In this document: piece by piece, positions 48,144 to 58,600 of the stretch
Numbering within the stretch: the first letter of the stretch is position 1
Layout: every line of letters starts with the position of its first letter
Source: a virus
Reading direction: 5' to 3' (one strand)
IMG/VR virus record: IMGVR_UViG_3300042691_050360
Coordinates: 62,001 to 126,000 of that record
Length of the DNA stretch: 64,000 nucleotides
Program-made: the position numbers and the translations under genes
The notes under the pieces: generated by a model
What the model saw: the letters and a program-made list of their open reading frames with translations, nothing else
Databases searched by the model: none
Told to the model about the DNA's origin: nothing

Positions 48144-48312
48144 TTATTCTTCTCACTACATCTTTAAATCTTTCTTCGTGTGCTTCTCGCCTAGCTTTAG
48201 TTGATTCATCTGAAAGATATTGGGCGATGAAAGATTGTCTATTTTCCCGGCTTTCTTTAATTTCCTCGGGGGTTCTTTCTGGCTCATCTAAAAACTCAGT
48301 GAACATACACAT
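48130..48312 (-). CDS. Small charged helical protein
   Basis: This 60-residue protein (MCMFTEFLDEPERTPEEIK...) is a single charged helix-rich chain ending VRRINAAS. No family is recognised. TATAAT (48319-48324) stands 6 nt before the ATG, and the end overlaps the next ATG, which supports it as a real first gene of a two-gene unit. Confidence 0.6.
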   Translation of the reverse strand: MCMFTEFLDEPERTPEEIKESRENRQSFIAQYLSDESTKARREAHEERFKDVVRRINAAS

Positions 48313-48318
48313 AATCTT

Positions 48319-48324
48319 ATTATA
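48319..48324 (-). promoter_or_regulatory. -10-like box TATAAT, leaderless type
   Basis: TATAAT preceded by CG on the minus strand ends 6 nt before ATG 48312. Confidence 0.6.
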
Positions 48325-48327
48325 CGA

Positions 48328-48657
48328 TCAAAAATCTGAGAGTTTTCTGTCACCATTCTTAAATTCATTTCCTAGCCAGAATTCATTGGATTTAGCCTCT
48401 CTGGAGTCTGGCGGAGCATCTTTCTTTCTTTTATTTGTCTCGTCTTTCATCCATTTTCCGCTGTCCAGTCTTTTCTCTGTAGCACCTTGTGATTTCTGGT
48501 TTCTGCTTCTTCCCTCTTTGGTTGCGAACGAGTCGAAAATTCTTTTCATTGTTCCTTTTCCACAAGGGCAAACGATCTCAGGTTTATAATCATTAGTAGA
48601 TAGGTGAACTTCATGGATAGAATTATCGCAACTGCATCTGAATCTAAACAAGGGCAT
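48328..48657 (-). CDS. FmdB-like zinc ribbon protein
   Basis: This protein is 109 residues from ATG 48657 (MPLFRFRCSCDNSIHEV). The start MPL-x-x-x-x-C-x-C followed by IVCPCGKGTMKRIFDSF matches the FmdB-type ribbon (M-P-x-Y-x-(Y/F)-x-C...C-P-x-C-G). Here one Cys-pair spacing is C-x-C. The tail is basic and disordered. FmdB ribbons are seen in regulators and in phage proteins of unknown role. A longer frame to 48675 has no better signals. Confidence 0.65.
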   Translation of the reverse strand: MPLFRFRCSCDNSIHEVHLSTNDYKPEIVCPCGKGTMKRIFDSFATKEGRSRNQKSQGATEKRLDSGKWMKDETNKRKKDAPPDSREAKSNEFWLGNEFKNGDRKLSDF

Positions 48658-48813
48658 GACAAAAAATTTGTACACTTTTATTGTGTTAAGGCCCGAGATT
48701 TTTTTAAAACCAATATATACGAAGAAATTACTTTCAAGAATGGCAAGAAGGCTTTGAAGGCTGTCAATCCCACAAACAGTGTTGTTTCTTATCTAATCAT
48801 TAAGCAGAAATAA
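48613..48813 (+). CDS. Small hypothetical protein
   Basis: This protein is 66 residues from ATG 48613 (MDRIIATASESKQG...), chosen because AGGTGA lies 6 nt upstream. The basic centre VKARDFFKTNIYEEITFKNG and a final strand VVSYLIIKQK look like a small folded protein. Its first 45 nt run antisense to the start of the FmdB-like gene. It ends 2 nt before the next ATG and begins the second virion operon. Confidence 0.5.
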   Translation: MDRIIATASESKQGHDKKFVHFYCVKARDFFKTNIYEEITFKNGKKALKAVNPTNSVVSYLIIKQK

Positions 48814-48815
48814 AG

Positions 48816-49748
48816 ATGAAAAAAATAGTTGTATCACAGCCCTTGCCTGCAGCTGCCCCAGGTGGTATGGGAGAAGCTGTAGACGCCGTAGTGGATATCG
48901 CCGGGGGCTCTGTTAAGCCAATCGTTGATAAAGTGCGTAAGATAGATTTTAACAAAGATACACCTGGAAGCAATGCGTTAACAAACTACACGGAATTTAA
49001 TGAATTAGCTAATACTTTTAAGAATGTTTTTCATGTAACTGATCCTAAATTTACTGATGCCGAAAAGCTAAGGGAGTATTTTTTAGATGCTGGTTTATTT
49101 AACGATCTTAAAGGCCTTGTTCCTTTCGCCACCAATCTTAAAGATACGCTATTTGCTATCTCTGGGTATTCCAGGTTTGAGCCGAATATTGCCCAATTAC
49201 TGGCAAATTTCGCCCTTAACCTCTTAGATAGAACAAGAAGTTTTGACCAGGTTAACCGAAAACTCCAAGACATCAAAGACAAAGCATCTGACACCGAGCG
49301 ACCAAAAGACGCTTATATTATTGCTTTATTAAAAGGTGATTATCAAACCGCAAGCTTACTCCTATTACTATCTGATATTGGCAAGATGGTTTCTACAACA
49401 ACCCTAAAAGATATTCAAGAGACACAGCAGCTTGCAAATAAATTATTGGGACCAAAATCCCAGGAACTTCTCGACGCACAATATCTTGACAATCAGCAGG
49501 CTGCAGCAAATGCTGCAGTTCTAAAAAATTCTCTAGCAAAGTTCCGTGCCATGATACCCATGGGTGTTCAGCAAGCTCAATGGCGTAAACAAATTAATCA
49601 GTTCGGTGAATCTTTTTTCAAAAGTGATGCGGGTAAAGGTATCTTAGCCTCTCCCATCGTGACTCAACTTGGTGCGGCTGCCGCTGGCTTTGAGTCACTC
49701 AAAGATGTTTATAAGTTTCCTTTAAAGGAAACATTTGGGGGTAAATAA
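48816..49748 (+). CDS. Hypothetical helical protein of virion operon 2
   Basis: This 310-residue protein is almost all helical, with a Pro/Ala-rich start (SQPLPAAAPGGMGEAVDAV) and long Leu- and Gln-rich helices (LLANFALNLLDRTRSFDQV). No family is recognised. Its TAA overlaps the following ATG (TAATG). The start may be trimmed by the head protease; this is a guess. Confidence 0.6.
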   Translation: MKKIVVSQPLPAAAPGGMGEAVDAVVDIAGGSVKPIVDKVRKIDFNKDTPGSNALTNYTEFNELANTFKNVFHVTDPKFTDAEKLREYFLDAGLFNDLKGLVPFATNLKDTLFAISGYSRFEPNIAQLLANFALNLLDRTRSFDQVNRKLQDIKDKASDTERPKDAYIIALLKGDYQTASLLLLLSDIGKMVSTTTLKDIQETQQLANKLLGPKSQELLDAQYLDNQQAAANAAVLKNSLAKFRAMIPMGVQQAQWRKQINQFGESFFKSDAGKGILASPIVTQLGAAAAGFESLKDVYKFPLKETFGGK

Positions 49749-50728
49749 TGTTTAATTATAAGAAGTTTGTTTTCAAGAAGTTCTCCCAGGCCCAACCCGC
49801 TCAGACACAATCTGGAAAAATTTTAAATGAATTAGACCCAAATAAGTCCACTGGCAAGATCTTAGATGAATTAGATACAAATAAGTCCGTTGATAAAAAA
49901 GTTGAAGAGCAAGTTAGTGCTAGAGCACAAGAAAAAGCAAGGTCGGTTAATAATGCCAAGCGTCAGCTGGGTGTTTTTGAAGATACTTTTGAAAAGCTTG
50001 GTGAAGCCCTCCAAGAAGTCTCTAAGGACTCTCCTTTTGCATCGGTAGAGCCTGGCAACCTAGTTAAGGCATGCGATTCAGTCGCCAAGACTCTTAATAA
50101 AGAAAATGTCATTACTCCTGATGAAATTCAGGATATATATCAACAATATATAGAAGCTTTCCAAAATATGCTATCAGCTTCGCAATCGCTTTTTACTGAA
50201 TATGATGAAGTTAAAAACGACGATGAAGTATTAAAGCTCCTTAATCTTGGCGGCGAGATCAGAAGCGATTCAGGGGCCCCGGCATCTCCTCAGACAAAAG
50301 TGAATGAACCAGATCGGTTAGAAATGAAATCGTTTCTTGATGCCGAGATTCAAAAAATACAAAACAAGATTAAGTTGAATGAGCTTAAGATCACAAAGCA
50401 ACAACGCCAATTTATGCAGTTTGATATTCTGTATCAAGATATGTTTAACTATTATTCTTTACTTTCTAGAATTTGCGAGACAAAAACCCGATATGATGCA
50501 CAGGTTGAGCAGTTTAAATTTGGGAGTCCTGAAGATTATCAGGCTTTGCTGAGCTATTATGAATATGGTATGTCTTTGCTTCAAATTATGGCACCGAAGG
50601 CAGCTAGTATCTTTCCCACGAATGCAAAAAATATACAATCTTACTATTCGATGTTAATAGAACAGGCTCGGGCTGAAATTAGTAAGCTTTCCATTGATCC
50701 GCTTAAGGCACTGTACGGAAGGAAGTAA
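49748..50728 (+). CDS. Hypothetical coiled-coil protein of virion operon 2
   Basis: This 326-residue protein has a near repeat at the start (SGKILNELDPNKS and TGKILDELDTNKS), followed by long charged helices and a C-terminal helical bundle with YYSLLSRICETKTRYDAQVEQF. No family is recognised. It has the overlap TAATG with the gene before and 1 nt to the gene after. One ACACAATCTG copy lies at 49805. Confidence 0.6.
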   Translation: MFNYKKFVFKKFSQAQPAQTQSGKILNELDPNKSTGKILDELDTNKSVDKKVEEQVSARAQEKARSVNNAKRQLGVFEDTFEKLGEALQEVSKDSPFASVEPGNLVKACDSVAKTLNKENVITPDEIQDIYQQYIEAFQNMLSASQSLFTEYDEVKNDDEVLKLLNLGGEIRSDSGAPASPQTKVNEPDRLEMKSFLDAEIQKIQNKIKLNELKITKQQRQFMQFDILYQDMFNYYSLLSRICETKTRYDAQVEQFKFGSPEDYQALLSYYEYGMSLLQIMAPKAASIFPTNAKNIQSYYSMLIEQARAEISKLSIDPLKALYGRK

Positions 50729-50729
50729 T

Positions 50730-51368
50730 GTGGATTTCGAAGCTTTTGTTGAATTTTCAGATTTAGGGCTAGATGATTACATTATAGATCTTGATTGGGA
50801 TATTGAAGCCAAGCGTTTCTTGCCATCTCATCATACCGCCGGGGACTTAAGAGCTATAAATGTCGGCCAAAAACAATCAAAGAAGCAAAAAGTTTTTAAG
50901 ACTCTTGGGGCACTCAAGCGGGAAAACTCCGAGCCAGTAAATATTCACGACTCTGGCTATAACCTTGATGCCCCTGCTGTTGAGGGTAATCAAACACAAT
51001 CTGATTCAGAAAGAAATGTTATTCTGAACACCGCTGAAAAGATAACAGAAATCCTTGGCGACAAGATTGTAAATGAAGTGATTAACAACAGCTCTTTCAG
51101 TGAAAATGTAAATGTAAAAATAGAAGAGAGTGTAACAAACATATCTGATGTTCTTAATCAAAAAATAGAACAATCAAATTCATTTACCACTGAACAAATT
51201 ACTGAATTAGAATCAAATATGAATATGATCAATAATACTCATATTCATCCGCGTGAATTAAAAATAATAGAGGAGAGGGTCACCGAGCAAAATGAAAAAA
51301 TCAAACAAGAAATTGATCGAAAGATTGAAAAGCAAAAAGATTTTTTCACGAAGTTCTTAAACTCATAA
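50730..51368 (+). CDS. Hypothetical coiled-coil protein of virion operon 2
   Basis: This protein is 212 residues from GTG 50730 (MDFEAFVEFSDLGLDDYIID). The start is chosen because GGAAGG lies 8 nt upstream; the frame is open further back to 50694 but would overlap the previous gene. A disordered middle leads to a long C-terminal coiled coil (EERVTEQNEKIKQEIDRKIE). It ends 1 nt before the next ATG. No family is recognised. Confidence 0.6.
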   Translation: MDFEAFVEFSDLGLDDYIIDLDWDIEAKRFLPSHHTAGDLRAINVGQKQSKKQKVFKTLGALKRENSEPVNIHDSGYNLDAPAVEGNQTQSDSERNVILNTAEKITEILGDKIVNEVINNSSFSENVNVKIEESVTNISDVLNQKIEQSNSFTTEQITELESNMNMINNTHIHPRELKIIEERVTEQNEKIKQEIDRKIEKQKDFFTKFLNS

Positions 51369-51369
51369 C

Positions 51370-54300
51370 ATGCCAGATCCATATGAAAATCCAGATGTCA
51401 CACCGTGTTTAGGCACTTACACATGGGTTCCCACCACGCCACCAAATTTTGGTGGATTTAACTTCACCAGGGGGTTTTCAAGTCTTATAATAGACAGGGG
51501 GTCTTTCAGGAACTATTGGTATAAAAATCTTTTAGAGAAAAACATTCTAGTCAGAACCTTTTCAGATAATACCTCATCGGGATCTCCATATAATCCGATA
51601 AAAAACTCTACCAGGTCACTAGCATTAGGCTTTCCTGTAAAGATAGGAAATGGAGACAATGTTGCAATATCTGAAGTGAAAAGTGAAAGTTTAATAGAGT
51701 TTGATTTTCTCACTGACAGTCAGAAGAGGCTTTCTTGTATTCAAATTAATTATGATTTATCTGTTTTTGCTAATGATGAGAATTATAATTTTGATCTAAA
51801 TCCCCCGGTTCCAGCTGTTTTGGTTTATGGCAAAACCTCTTCTGGTGCTGAAGAATTAATAACAACAGATGTTTTTAAGGGCTTGAATTTAACCAGAACC
51901 AGGAGCACCTTAAATGAATCAAATTTAGTATCCGCAAATAATTCAGGCTCGCCAGATTCCGGCCCATATTTTGTTAATTTCAAAATAAAGATAAAAGAGG
52001 AGATCCTTGACAGATCTAAATTCCCTCAGTACAAAAGCGTAATTTTTAAGATAAATCCAGCTATTGTATCATTGCCCTCAAGCTTGGTTTTTGTTATAAA
52101 AAACATAATGTTCTTTACTGCAGATCGTGTTAATTTTAGGTTTGCGGCGGAGTCAGATCAATTGCCATGTAAGGCCCTTGGTTACTCGATGGCGATTGAC
52201 GGAACTTTTTTTCCAGCACTTGCACTAGGGGCTTCATTGGCTTCAGCCGCTGGAGGAGTTCTTTCAGGAGTTTCAGTGGGCACAATGGGTTTATTTATTT
52301 GGCCATCGATCTTACCTGATAATTGCAACATAGATGTGAAATTATTCAATCCCGATTTCATATCTAATTCACCAGGATTTGCTCATTCATTGAACCTTCA
52401 TTTGTATATTTTCACTATGCCCGTTTTTGGGCCACTAGGTGATTTTTTACTTCCGGGAGTTTTACAGCCTCATTTTGGCGTAATATTGGGTCCAAAAAGC
52501 TTTACCCAGCAATGGATTTTTTATGGAAATAGCAATAATAACAATCTTCAACTGGCGGTAATGAACTCCGCATTGTTCAAGAAAAATTCGGGCTTGGTGA
52601 CATTGCTACAAGGAGAACAAGCCGTTGGAGAGGTAAAACAAATTCGACCCTTGGTCAGTGGTTTTTCTTCAATTGTAAAAAATCAACCTTACTATGAACA
52701 GCTCGGGGTTTCAACTACCGGCGGATTTAAAAATGATTATGTAGATGAATTTGGTATTCAGAGTCAATCTGAAACATATAATGGATCAGTTCCCCGCCTC
52801 ACTCCATTCACGGCACTGGAACCAGTGGCAAATTTCCCGAGAACCTCAAAACAACAATTCGCTTATTCAACATTTTTGTTTGAAACTGAGCCCGATTTAT
52901 TTAATTTGTTTACAGAATCTGCACCCTGTCTTTTGTTTAAGTGCTCAAGTTCATCAGGGTTTTCTGATAGCATATTTATAGAGCCAGGATTTTTATATGC
53001 ATCTTTAAATTGTTTCTCAACAGATGCCTCAGGCATGTTTGACACTAAATTAGTTTACAGATTCTTTTTAGTATCTAAAGACGCCACTCCAACACCCACC
53101 GATCCATTAACTAAAACAATAAAGATACAAGAATCTGGAACTAATGATTCTTCTATAATAATTGAGCCAGTGGATCGCTCGTGGGATTTTTCAAACACAC
53201 TGGTTACAGGAAATATAGTTGGTGATCTTAATACGGTAGAGACAGCTGAGATTATAAACCAGTCTCTAAGAACATTCAGTCCATTTGATGGCAAGCCTTA
53301 TGATCTTTATTGCGGCGTTTATGCTATGTCAAGCTTGAATGACAGCTTTTCTGGCTATGATTTAACAAAATATTCAACATTAGACTTGCCAACTGTTACT
53401 TTTTCAATCAATAATGATTTTATCATCCAACTTCCAATTTATTACAGAAAATCTTATGCCAATGGCGGAACGCTGCAAGCACAAAGAGATTTTGGATTAA
53501 AAGGGCGATATACTTCGGATAAATTAAGCTACACAATTATAACAGAAAAATACAACGGAAGTCCTTTTTCCGGGGGTACTTACAGCGGTAGCATAGACTC
53601 ATTCGACGGTGTAAGCGGTTTGCTCACTTTTGTTGAAAGCTCCACTGCACCTTCTGATAAAACAAAATTTTCAATACAAGCCGGCGAGAATATTACCGAA
53701 ACAGATTATGTCTTATTGGTTGAATCCACCTCCAATGCAAGAATTAATTCAGGGGAGTGGGTTTTAAGTTTTAGTGCGGACGTTAGTGCGGGCGGTTCTA
53801 ACATTGAAGCTAAATTTGAAATTGATTTGGTTGACAGAAGGAGTTCCAATTTAATATTGAAGGTTTTAAGCAGTGAGTTTCAGCCAATTTTTGCGTCAGT
53901 TGGTGACTCGCCTGCTTCAAAGACTTGCACCGCCAATATCACAGTTCCCTTCTTTCTTCCGCAGAGCGAGGGTTTGTTGGTTGTAAGAATACTATTCAGA
54001 AATAAAACAGCTTCCTTAGCCACTGTTTCTGTTGATAAAATCACCTTAGAAGAGAATACTCTTGAACAATTTAGTTTTATACCTCAGCAAATAAGAAATT
54101 ATTTAATAGGATTTTATGAAGACTTGCCAATTCAGCCCGATTCTTTTGTTTCAGGTTGTCAATCATTCATACTAAAGCTTGATATGGGCTCTGGAACGAT
54201 CATATATGATCCGCAGAAGGGCCTCAGTATTACAGGCGTGATCTATAGCCCCACTTGGGCAGTGGATTTGCCGGAGAATATGGAGATTCAATACAATGCC

Positions 54301-55686
54301 ACTCAAATCAACAAGAGCAGAACTGGTAGTATTGTGAACGGAGTGGAACCATATAAAATATTCTTCAGAACTGGCCAATCTAATGATGTGAAAGTTATAG
54401 ATACAAAGCGGCACCAAAATGGCTTGATTGTAACAATGGCTAATACTAAAACTAATACATCTGATAATGCTATACAACAGATTGTGTCTGAGAGTTTCTT
54501 TAGATTAACCACCTACACTGATAAAGTCACCACGCCTTTAAGCAACTTAAATCTCGTTGAATTAGATTTAAAAAACCCAATCTTGTCAAAAAGTGATAAC
54601 AACAACATTCAACTCGCCCTTTCCGGCCAGAATCTAAACAATGCAAATATAACAACTTTGCTCTTTAACAATGAAGCACCTGGATATTACTCCACTCAGC
54701 CAAGCGACGGCGGTACATTTATGCCGATTAACGACCCCGGTTCTGTTGTAAGTAAGTCGGCTAATTGTGCTATAACCACTTTTGATTTCAAGGATGATAA
54801 ATCCAATAATATAGGCGTAACTGCAGGTGGTAATTTAATATACTCCCTGAATCAATCTTCCTCTACATCTCAAGCTACTAATTTTACTTTAGTTGAGGGG
54901 GATCCAGCAAACAATAGCACCAACGAAGAGCTTGGCAACTTTGATAACCTATATATTTCCTCAGGTGTTGATAACCAATATGTTTTTTGCGGCCCCGCTC
55001 AAGTCACTTTTCCTGGAATATTGCTTACGAGCCAGAATTGTGTTGTGTTTTATGTGTTTGCTAAAACCAACTCTTTATCCTCTCAGGCGAAATCAAACAG
55101 AGATTTTTTCAACATTAAACCCGGAACTGCCATTTATGGAAGATTTTTAAGTGGTGCCAGGATTTCCACTGTATTTTTAGTTTTTGATTTTGAGGGCTAT
55201 TGCGAGCAAAACGGTGGAGTAAATTTTGGCACAAACGAATTTCCAATTATTAATCAGATCACTGTTTGCAAGAATGATATTTATTCTTATGGTGAAAGCT
55301 TTAATTTAGTTTTTGATTGTGCTGGAAAAATATTTGTTGCAAGATCTGTGTTTACCCAAAACAACGCATTTACGTCCGGCCTTGGGATTGTTTATGGCAA
55401 TCTTGAAACATCATCTGATGCCGCTGGTTCAAAATTTTTAAATTGTTTAAATAATATGGTTTCCAATTCTTCGCTTTATAAATTCAGATATAAAGACCGA
55501 AGTGGTATTCCTAAAGCTTTTTATAATAAAGACTTAGATTTTTCACAAAAAATAGGATTTGTTGATTTTGACGGCGTTTACATGGGTGTACAATTTTACA
55601 TAGGCTCAGATATTTATGAGATTGTGATTGATAAATCTTATGTACTCGAAGGCGAGTACAGGAAAATCGGAGAAATTAATGAATAG
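51370..55686 (+). CDS. Very large virion protein, probably tail fibre or baseplate arm
   Basis: This 1438-residue protein is Ser/Asn/Phe-rich and beta-rich, with many short blocks such as FNFTRGFSSLIIDRG and DFKDDKSNNIGVTAGG. A hydrophobic Ala/Gly-rich stretch near 278-305 (ALALGASLASAAGGVLSGVS) is unlike the rest and might be a buried or membrane-touching helix. Around residues 680-880 are carbohydrate-module-like segments (ARINSGEWVLSFSADVS...VDKITLEENTLEQFSF). No enzyme motif is recognised. It stands 6 nt before the hub-like gene, so the two are co-translated. Confidence 0.55.
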   Translation: MPDPYENPDVTPCLGTYTWVPTTPPNFGGFNFTRGFSSLIIDRGSFRNYWYKNLLEKNILVRTFSDNTSSGSPYNPIKNSTRSLALGFPVKIGNGDNVAISEVKSESLIEFDFLTDSQKRLSCIQINYDLSVFANDENYNFDLNPPVPAVLVYGKTSSGAEELITTDVFKGLNLTRTRSTLNESNLVSANNSGSPDSGPYFVNFKIKIKEEILDRSKFPQYKSVIFKINPAIVSLPSSLVFVIKNIMFFTADRVNFRFAAESDQLPCKALGYSMAIDGTFFPALALGASLASAAGGVLSGVSVGTMGLFIWPSILPDNCNIDVKLFNPDFISNSPGFAHSLNLHLYIFTMPVFGPLGDFLLPGVLQPHFGVILGPKSFTQQWIFYGNSNNNNLQLAVMNSALFKKNSGLVTLLQGEQAVGEVKQIRPLVSGFSSIVKNQPYYEQLGVSTTGGFKNDYVDEFGIQSQSETYNGSVPRLTPFTALEPVANFPRTSKQQFAYSTFLFETEPDLFNLFTESAPCLLFKCSSSSGFSDSIFIEPGFLYASLNCFSTDASGMFDTKLVYRFFLVSKDATPTPTDPLTKTIKIQESGTNDSSIIIEPVDRSWDFSNTLVTGNIVGDLNTVETAEIINQSLRTFSPFDGKPYDLYCGVYAMSSLNDSFSGYDLTKYSTLDLPTVTFSINNDFIIQLPIYYRKSYANGGTLQAQRDFGLKGRYTSDKLSYTIITEKYNGSPFSGGTYSGSIDSFDGVSGLLTFVESSTAPSDKTKFSIQAGENITETDYVLLVESTSNARINSGEWVLSFSADVSAGGSNIEAKFEIDLVDRRSSNLILKVLSSEFQPIFASVGDSPASKTCTANITVPFFLPQSEGLLVVRILFRNKTASLATVSVDKITLEENTLEQFSFIPQQIRNYLIGFYEDLPIQPDSFVSGCQSFILKLDMGSGTIIYDPQKGLSITGVIYSPTWAVDLPENMEIQYNATQINKSRTGSIVNGVEPYKIFFRTGQSNDVKVIDTKRHQNGLIVTMANTKTNTSDNAIQQIVSESFFRLTTYTDKVTTPLSNLNLVELDLKNPILSKSDNNNIQLALSGQNLNNANITTLLFNNEAPGYYSTQPSDGGTFMPINDPGSVVSKSANCAITTFDFKDDKSNNIGVTAGGNLIYSLNQSSSTSQATNFTLVEGDPANNSTNEELGNFDNLYISSGVDNQYVFCGPAQVTFPGILLTSQNCVVFYVFAKTNSLSSQAKSNRDFFNIKPGTAIYGRFLSGARISTVFLVFDFEGYCEQNGGVNFGTNEFPIINQITVCKNDIYSYGESFNLVFDCAGKIFVARSVFTQNNAFTSGLGIVYGNLETSSDAAGSKFLNCLNNMVSNSSLYKFRYKDRSGIPKAFYNKDLDFSQKIGFVDFDGVYMGVQFYIGSDIYEIVIDKSYVLEGEYRKIGEINE

Positions 55687-55692
55687 GAAGAA

Positions 55693-58600
55693 ATGGCAGT
55701 AGGCACTCAAATTCAAGAATCAAATTATTCAAATTTTGACTTCTCAGATAGTATTAATCTCAAAAAATCTCAATTGAACATTAAGATTGAGTTAGGTGTG
55801 CTGAATATTAAATCAAGATCTGGATTTCAGCAGTCCTACGCTGAAAATATTTCTGAAAATCAATTTTTTCCCTTAGCAGGTGGCAAACAGGCACAATCTT
55901 TTGTTTCCACTCCTACCTTGAACCCAAATAAGTCTCAAACGCTGGTCTCCACAGTAAACGGGATTATGAATCAGCATTTTACTGTCACCGGTGCACCATA
56001 TTGTACGTTTGTCGAGGGTACTCTTGAGGCTGGTGCCGAACACCCATATTATAATTTAATTAAGGGGCCGCCAACTGCTCCATTTTATGAATCTTCATCC
56101 ACTCTGTCTTATGCCCCATCTAACCCTGCGATATTAACTCAATTTTTTCAACAAAGTTATAATTCAGAGTCCTTGGTTTTTAATAAGGTGGGTAGCCCAT
56201 TCATTCCTGGCACTACAAAAACATCTAACGCCGTGGACGAGAAAAAAAAAGCTGGGGCGATAAGCACAATAACTAGTTATAACATTTGGGAAGTAGAGAA
56301 CCTTGGTGGAATAGACCCCAGGGATCCTAAGCAAAGAGAAAACAAAACTCAATTTTTTAATTTTCAAAGATATCTTGGCTTTCTTCCTAAGCCAGGTGCC
56401 ACACTAGACAAGATTCAGCCATACGCACAAACGGTTTCCTTTAGTGACACCGCAGAGATACAAGTTTTTGCTTCTAACTCACAGGTTTCTCTTCGCAGAT
56501 ATTATCCCATGTCAAAAGATTACGCTCATGAAAGTGGTTGTAAATATTTGATATATGACAGTGCTACTGGTTCCGCCCCTGAGCTAAAAGCTGAACCTCT
56601 CAAATTAGACAAGGTTTATTATACCCCAGACCCAAAAAAGCCAAATATAACCAAGAAGGTTCCAGCCGTGGGTTTTGTTTTGAAACTTTCCTCTGTTGTT
56701 CTGAATAATATACCGCCAACAGCAGCTCAGAATAACCCAACGATCCTCGCTGCACCTCAAATACTGGTTTCGTGGGGGAGAATTAATGCAAGTGAAGAAG
56801 AGCTTAAACAGGCTACTAAATTAGGCGAAATTTGCAAATACACGCTGAAGCTTTCTGCAAATGAAACCCCCACAGTGTATTTTAATATCACGGACAGGGA
56901 GCTGACTAACGATGTTGTCAGTGCTAATAATAAGTCTGTTAGCCTAACAGCACTTAAGGGTCTTGCATCTCAAGATGGTAATACCGGGGCGAAATCCCCT
57001 AATGATTTACAGATATTCGTTTATTACACGGGGCCCTATATGCAAATCGGAAACACGCCAAACCCAGGCGAATGGCAGACTGTTGCCGCACCAGACGAAA
57101 TTCCGCTCGATAACTATCCTGGTGAACCAGCTTCTCAACCTACAAAGAAATTGAGACACATGCTAGATGACACATCTGAAATAAGAATTTCAGCCCAATT
57201 TGTTAATTTTACGTTCTCTTATGGCCCGCCATTATTTTCACCTTATGACCCGAACAATATTAATAAATTTTCAGCCAATCTTGCCAATACTTTGAATTTT
57301 ATTTCAGGCGATGAGCCAGAATCTGCAGAGGAAGCTCAATCTGAGCCGTCCGTTTTTAACGGTTTTTCCGTGTCGGCAACAGCTCGGACATCAATTGCAG
57401 AGAACATACTCAATAACTCTATTCTAACCTTCGGCTCAGCAGAAGATTTAGATGTTAATGTGAAGCCAGATGACATTAATAATGAAATTACAGAGATAAA
57501 CTCCGCCGCATTTATTGATGCAAGGGCTGATATTTCAGCCGCAGATTTTAGCTATGATACCGTGGCGTCAGGAACAAAATTTAAACTCACTTTTCCGAAA
57601 AACGCGGGAGGTTTTACCTTTAACAATTTTAAGCCCGTTTTCGCCCCTGAGCCTGATATAAAAGAATCATACACCAACTATGAATTTAAGATTAGAAACT
57701 CAAAAGATACTATTTCTGAGATATTGTCAAATTCAGTTAAAAGTCTATCTTTAACAAAGAGGCTGGATGAGGACAAAAATGCTAGAATTTCTTCTGAGCT
57801 AGATATTCAATTTCTTAATCTTAACAAATCAGAGAGTGGCTTGAAAATCCTCCAATTTATGAGGCAAAATATCACTACCATTAGAGTTTCGGCTGGCTAT
57901 GAGACTTTATATCCGTTCTTCGAGGGAATGGTTGAGGACATTAAAGTCACTGAGGGATTAAGTGAAACCATAGTCAAAGTTCAATCGAAAGATTTATTGC
58001 AAAAAATATTTGTTGATGATGAAACCATAATTGTTTCAACAGTTTACATGAACTTCCAGGGAATGAGATACAATAAGGTCATCAACCAAATGGTTTATTA
58101 CTCGGAGCTCCACAATCACTTTAAATATGCTCTTGGTGATCCTACCGCAGCCGGGAAAGATGGACAAACGCTGGGGTATGCCTTCAATTTTAATGAATTT
58201 TATAGACTTCCACCTATTGATGTTTCTAGTTTAAGCCCGAAAGCCGCCTCTCTTAAAATTGTTCCGTATGATGACAAAGTTAATACATATTATAATTTAC
58301 TCGCATATATAAAGAATCTATCTATCCAAATAAGTGACGGCAGATCTCAAAACAGTGTGAGGTTTGATGTGCCCATTTATTATTGGTACACTAGCGGTTC
58401 CGGTGAAGATAAAGATTTCCAAGGAACAAAAGAGGTGATCAGAGGAAATGGCATAGTAATGTCGTCCAGAACCATGAGTAAAGATACTGACACATTTTAT
58501 CTTTCCAAGAAAAATATATCCAAAGAGATGACTACAGATATTTCTTCACTCCATGGCATGCTTTCTGGGAGCGAAGCTTTTACCTCCACCTCTAAATCTA

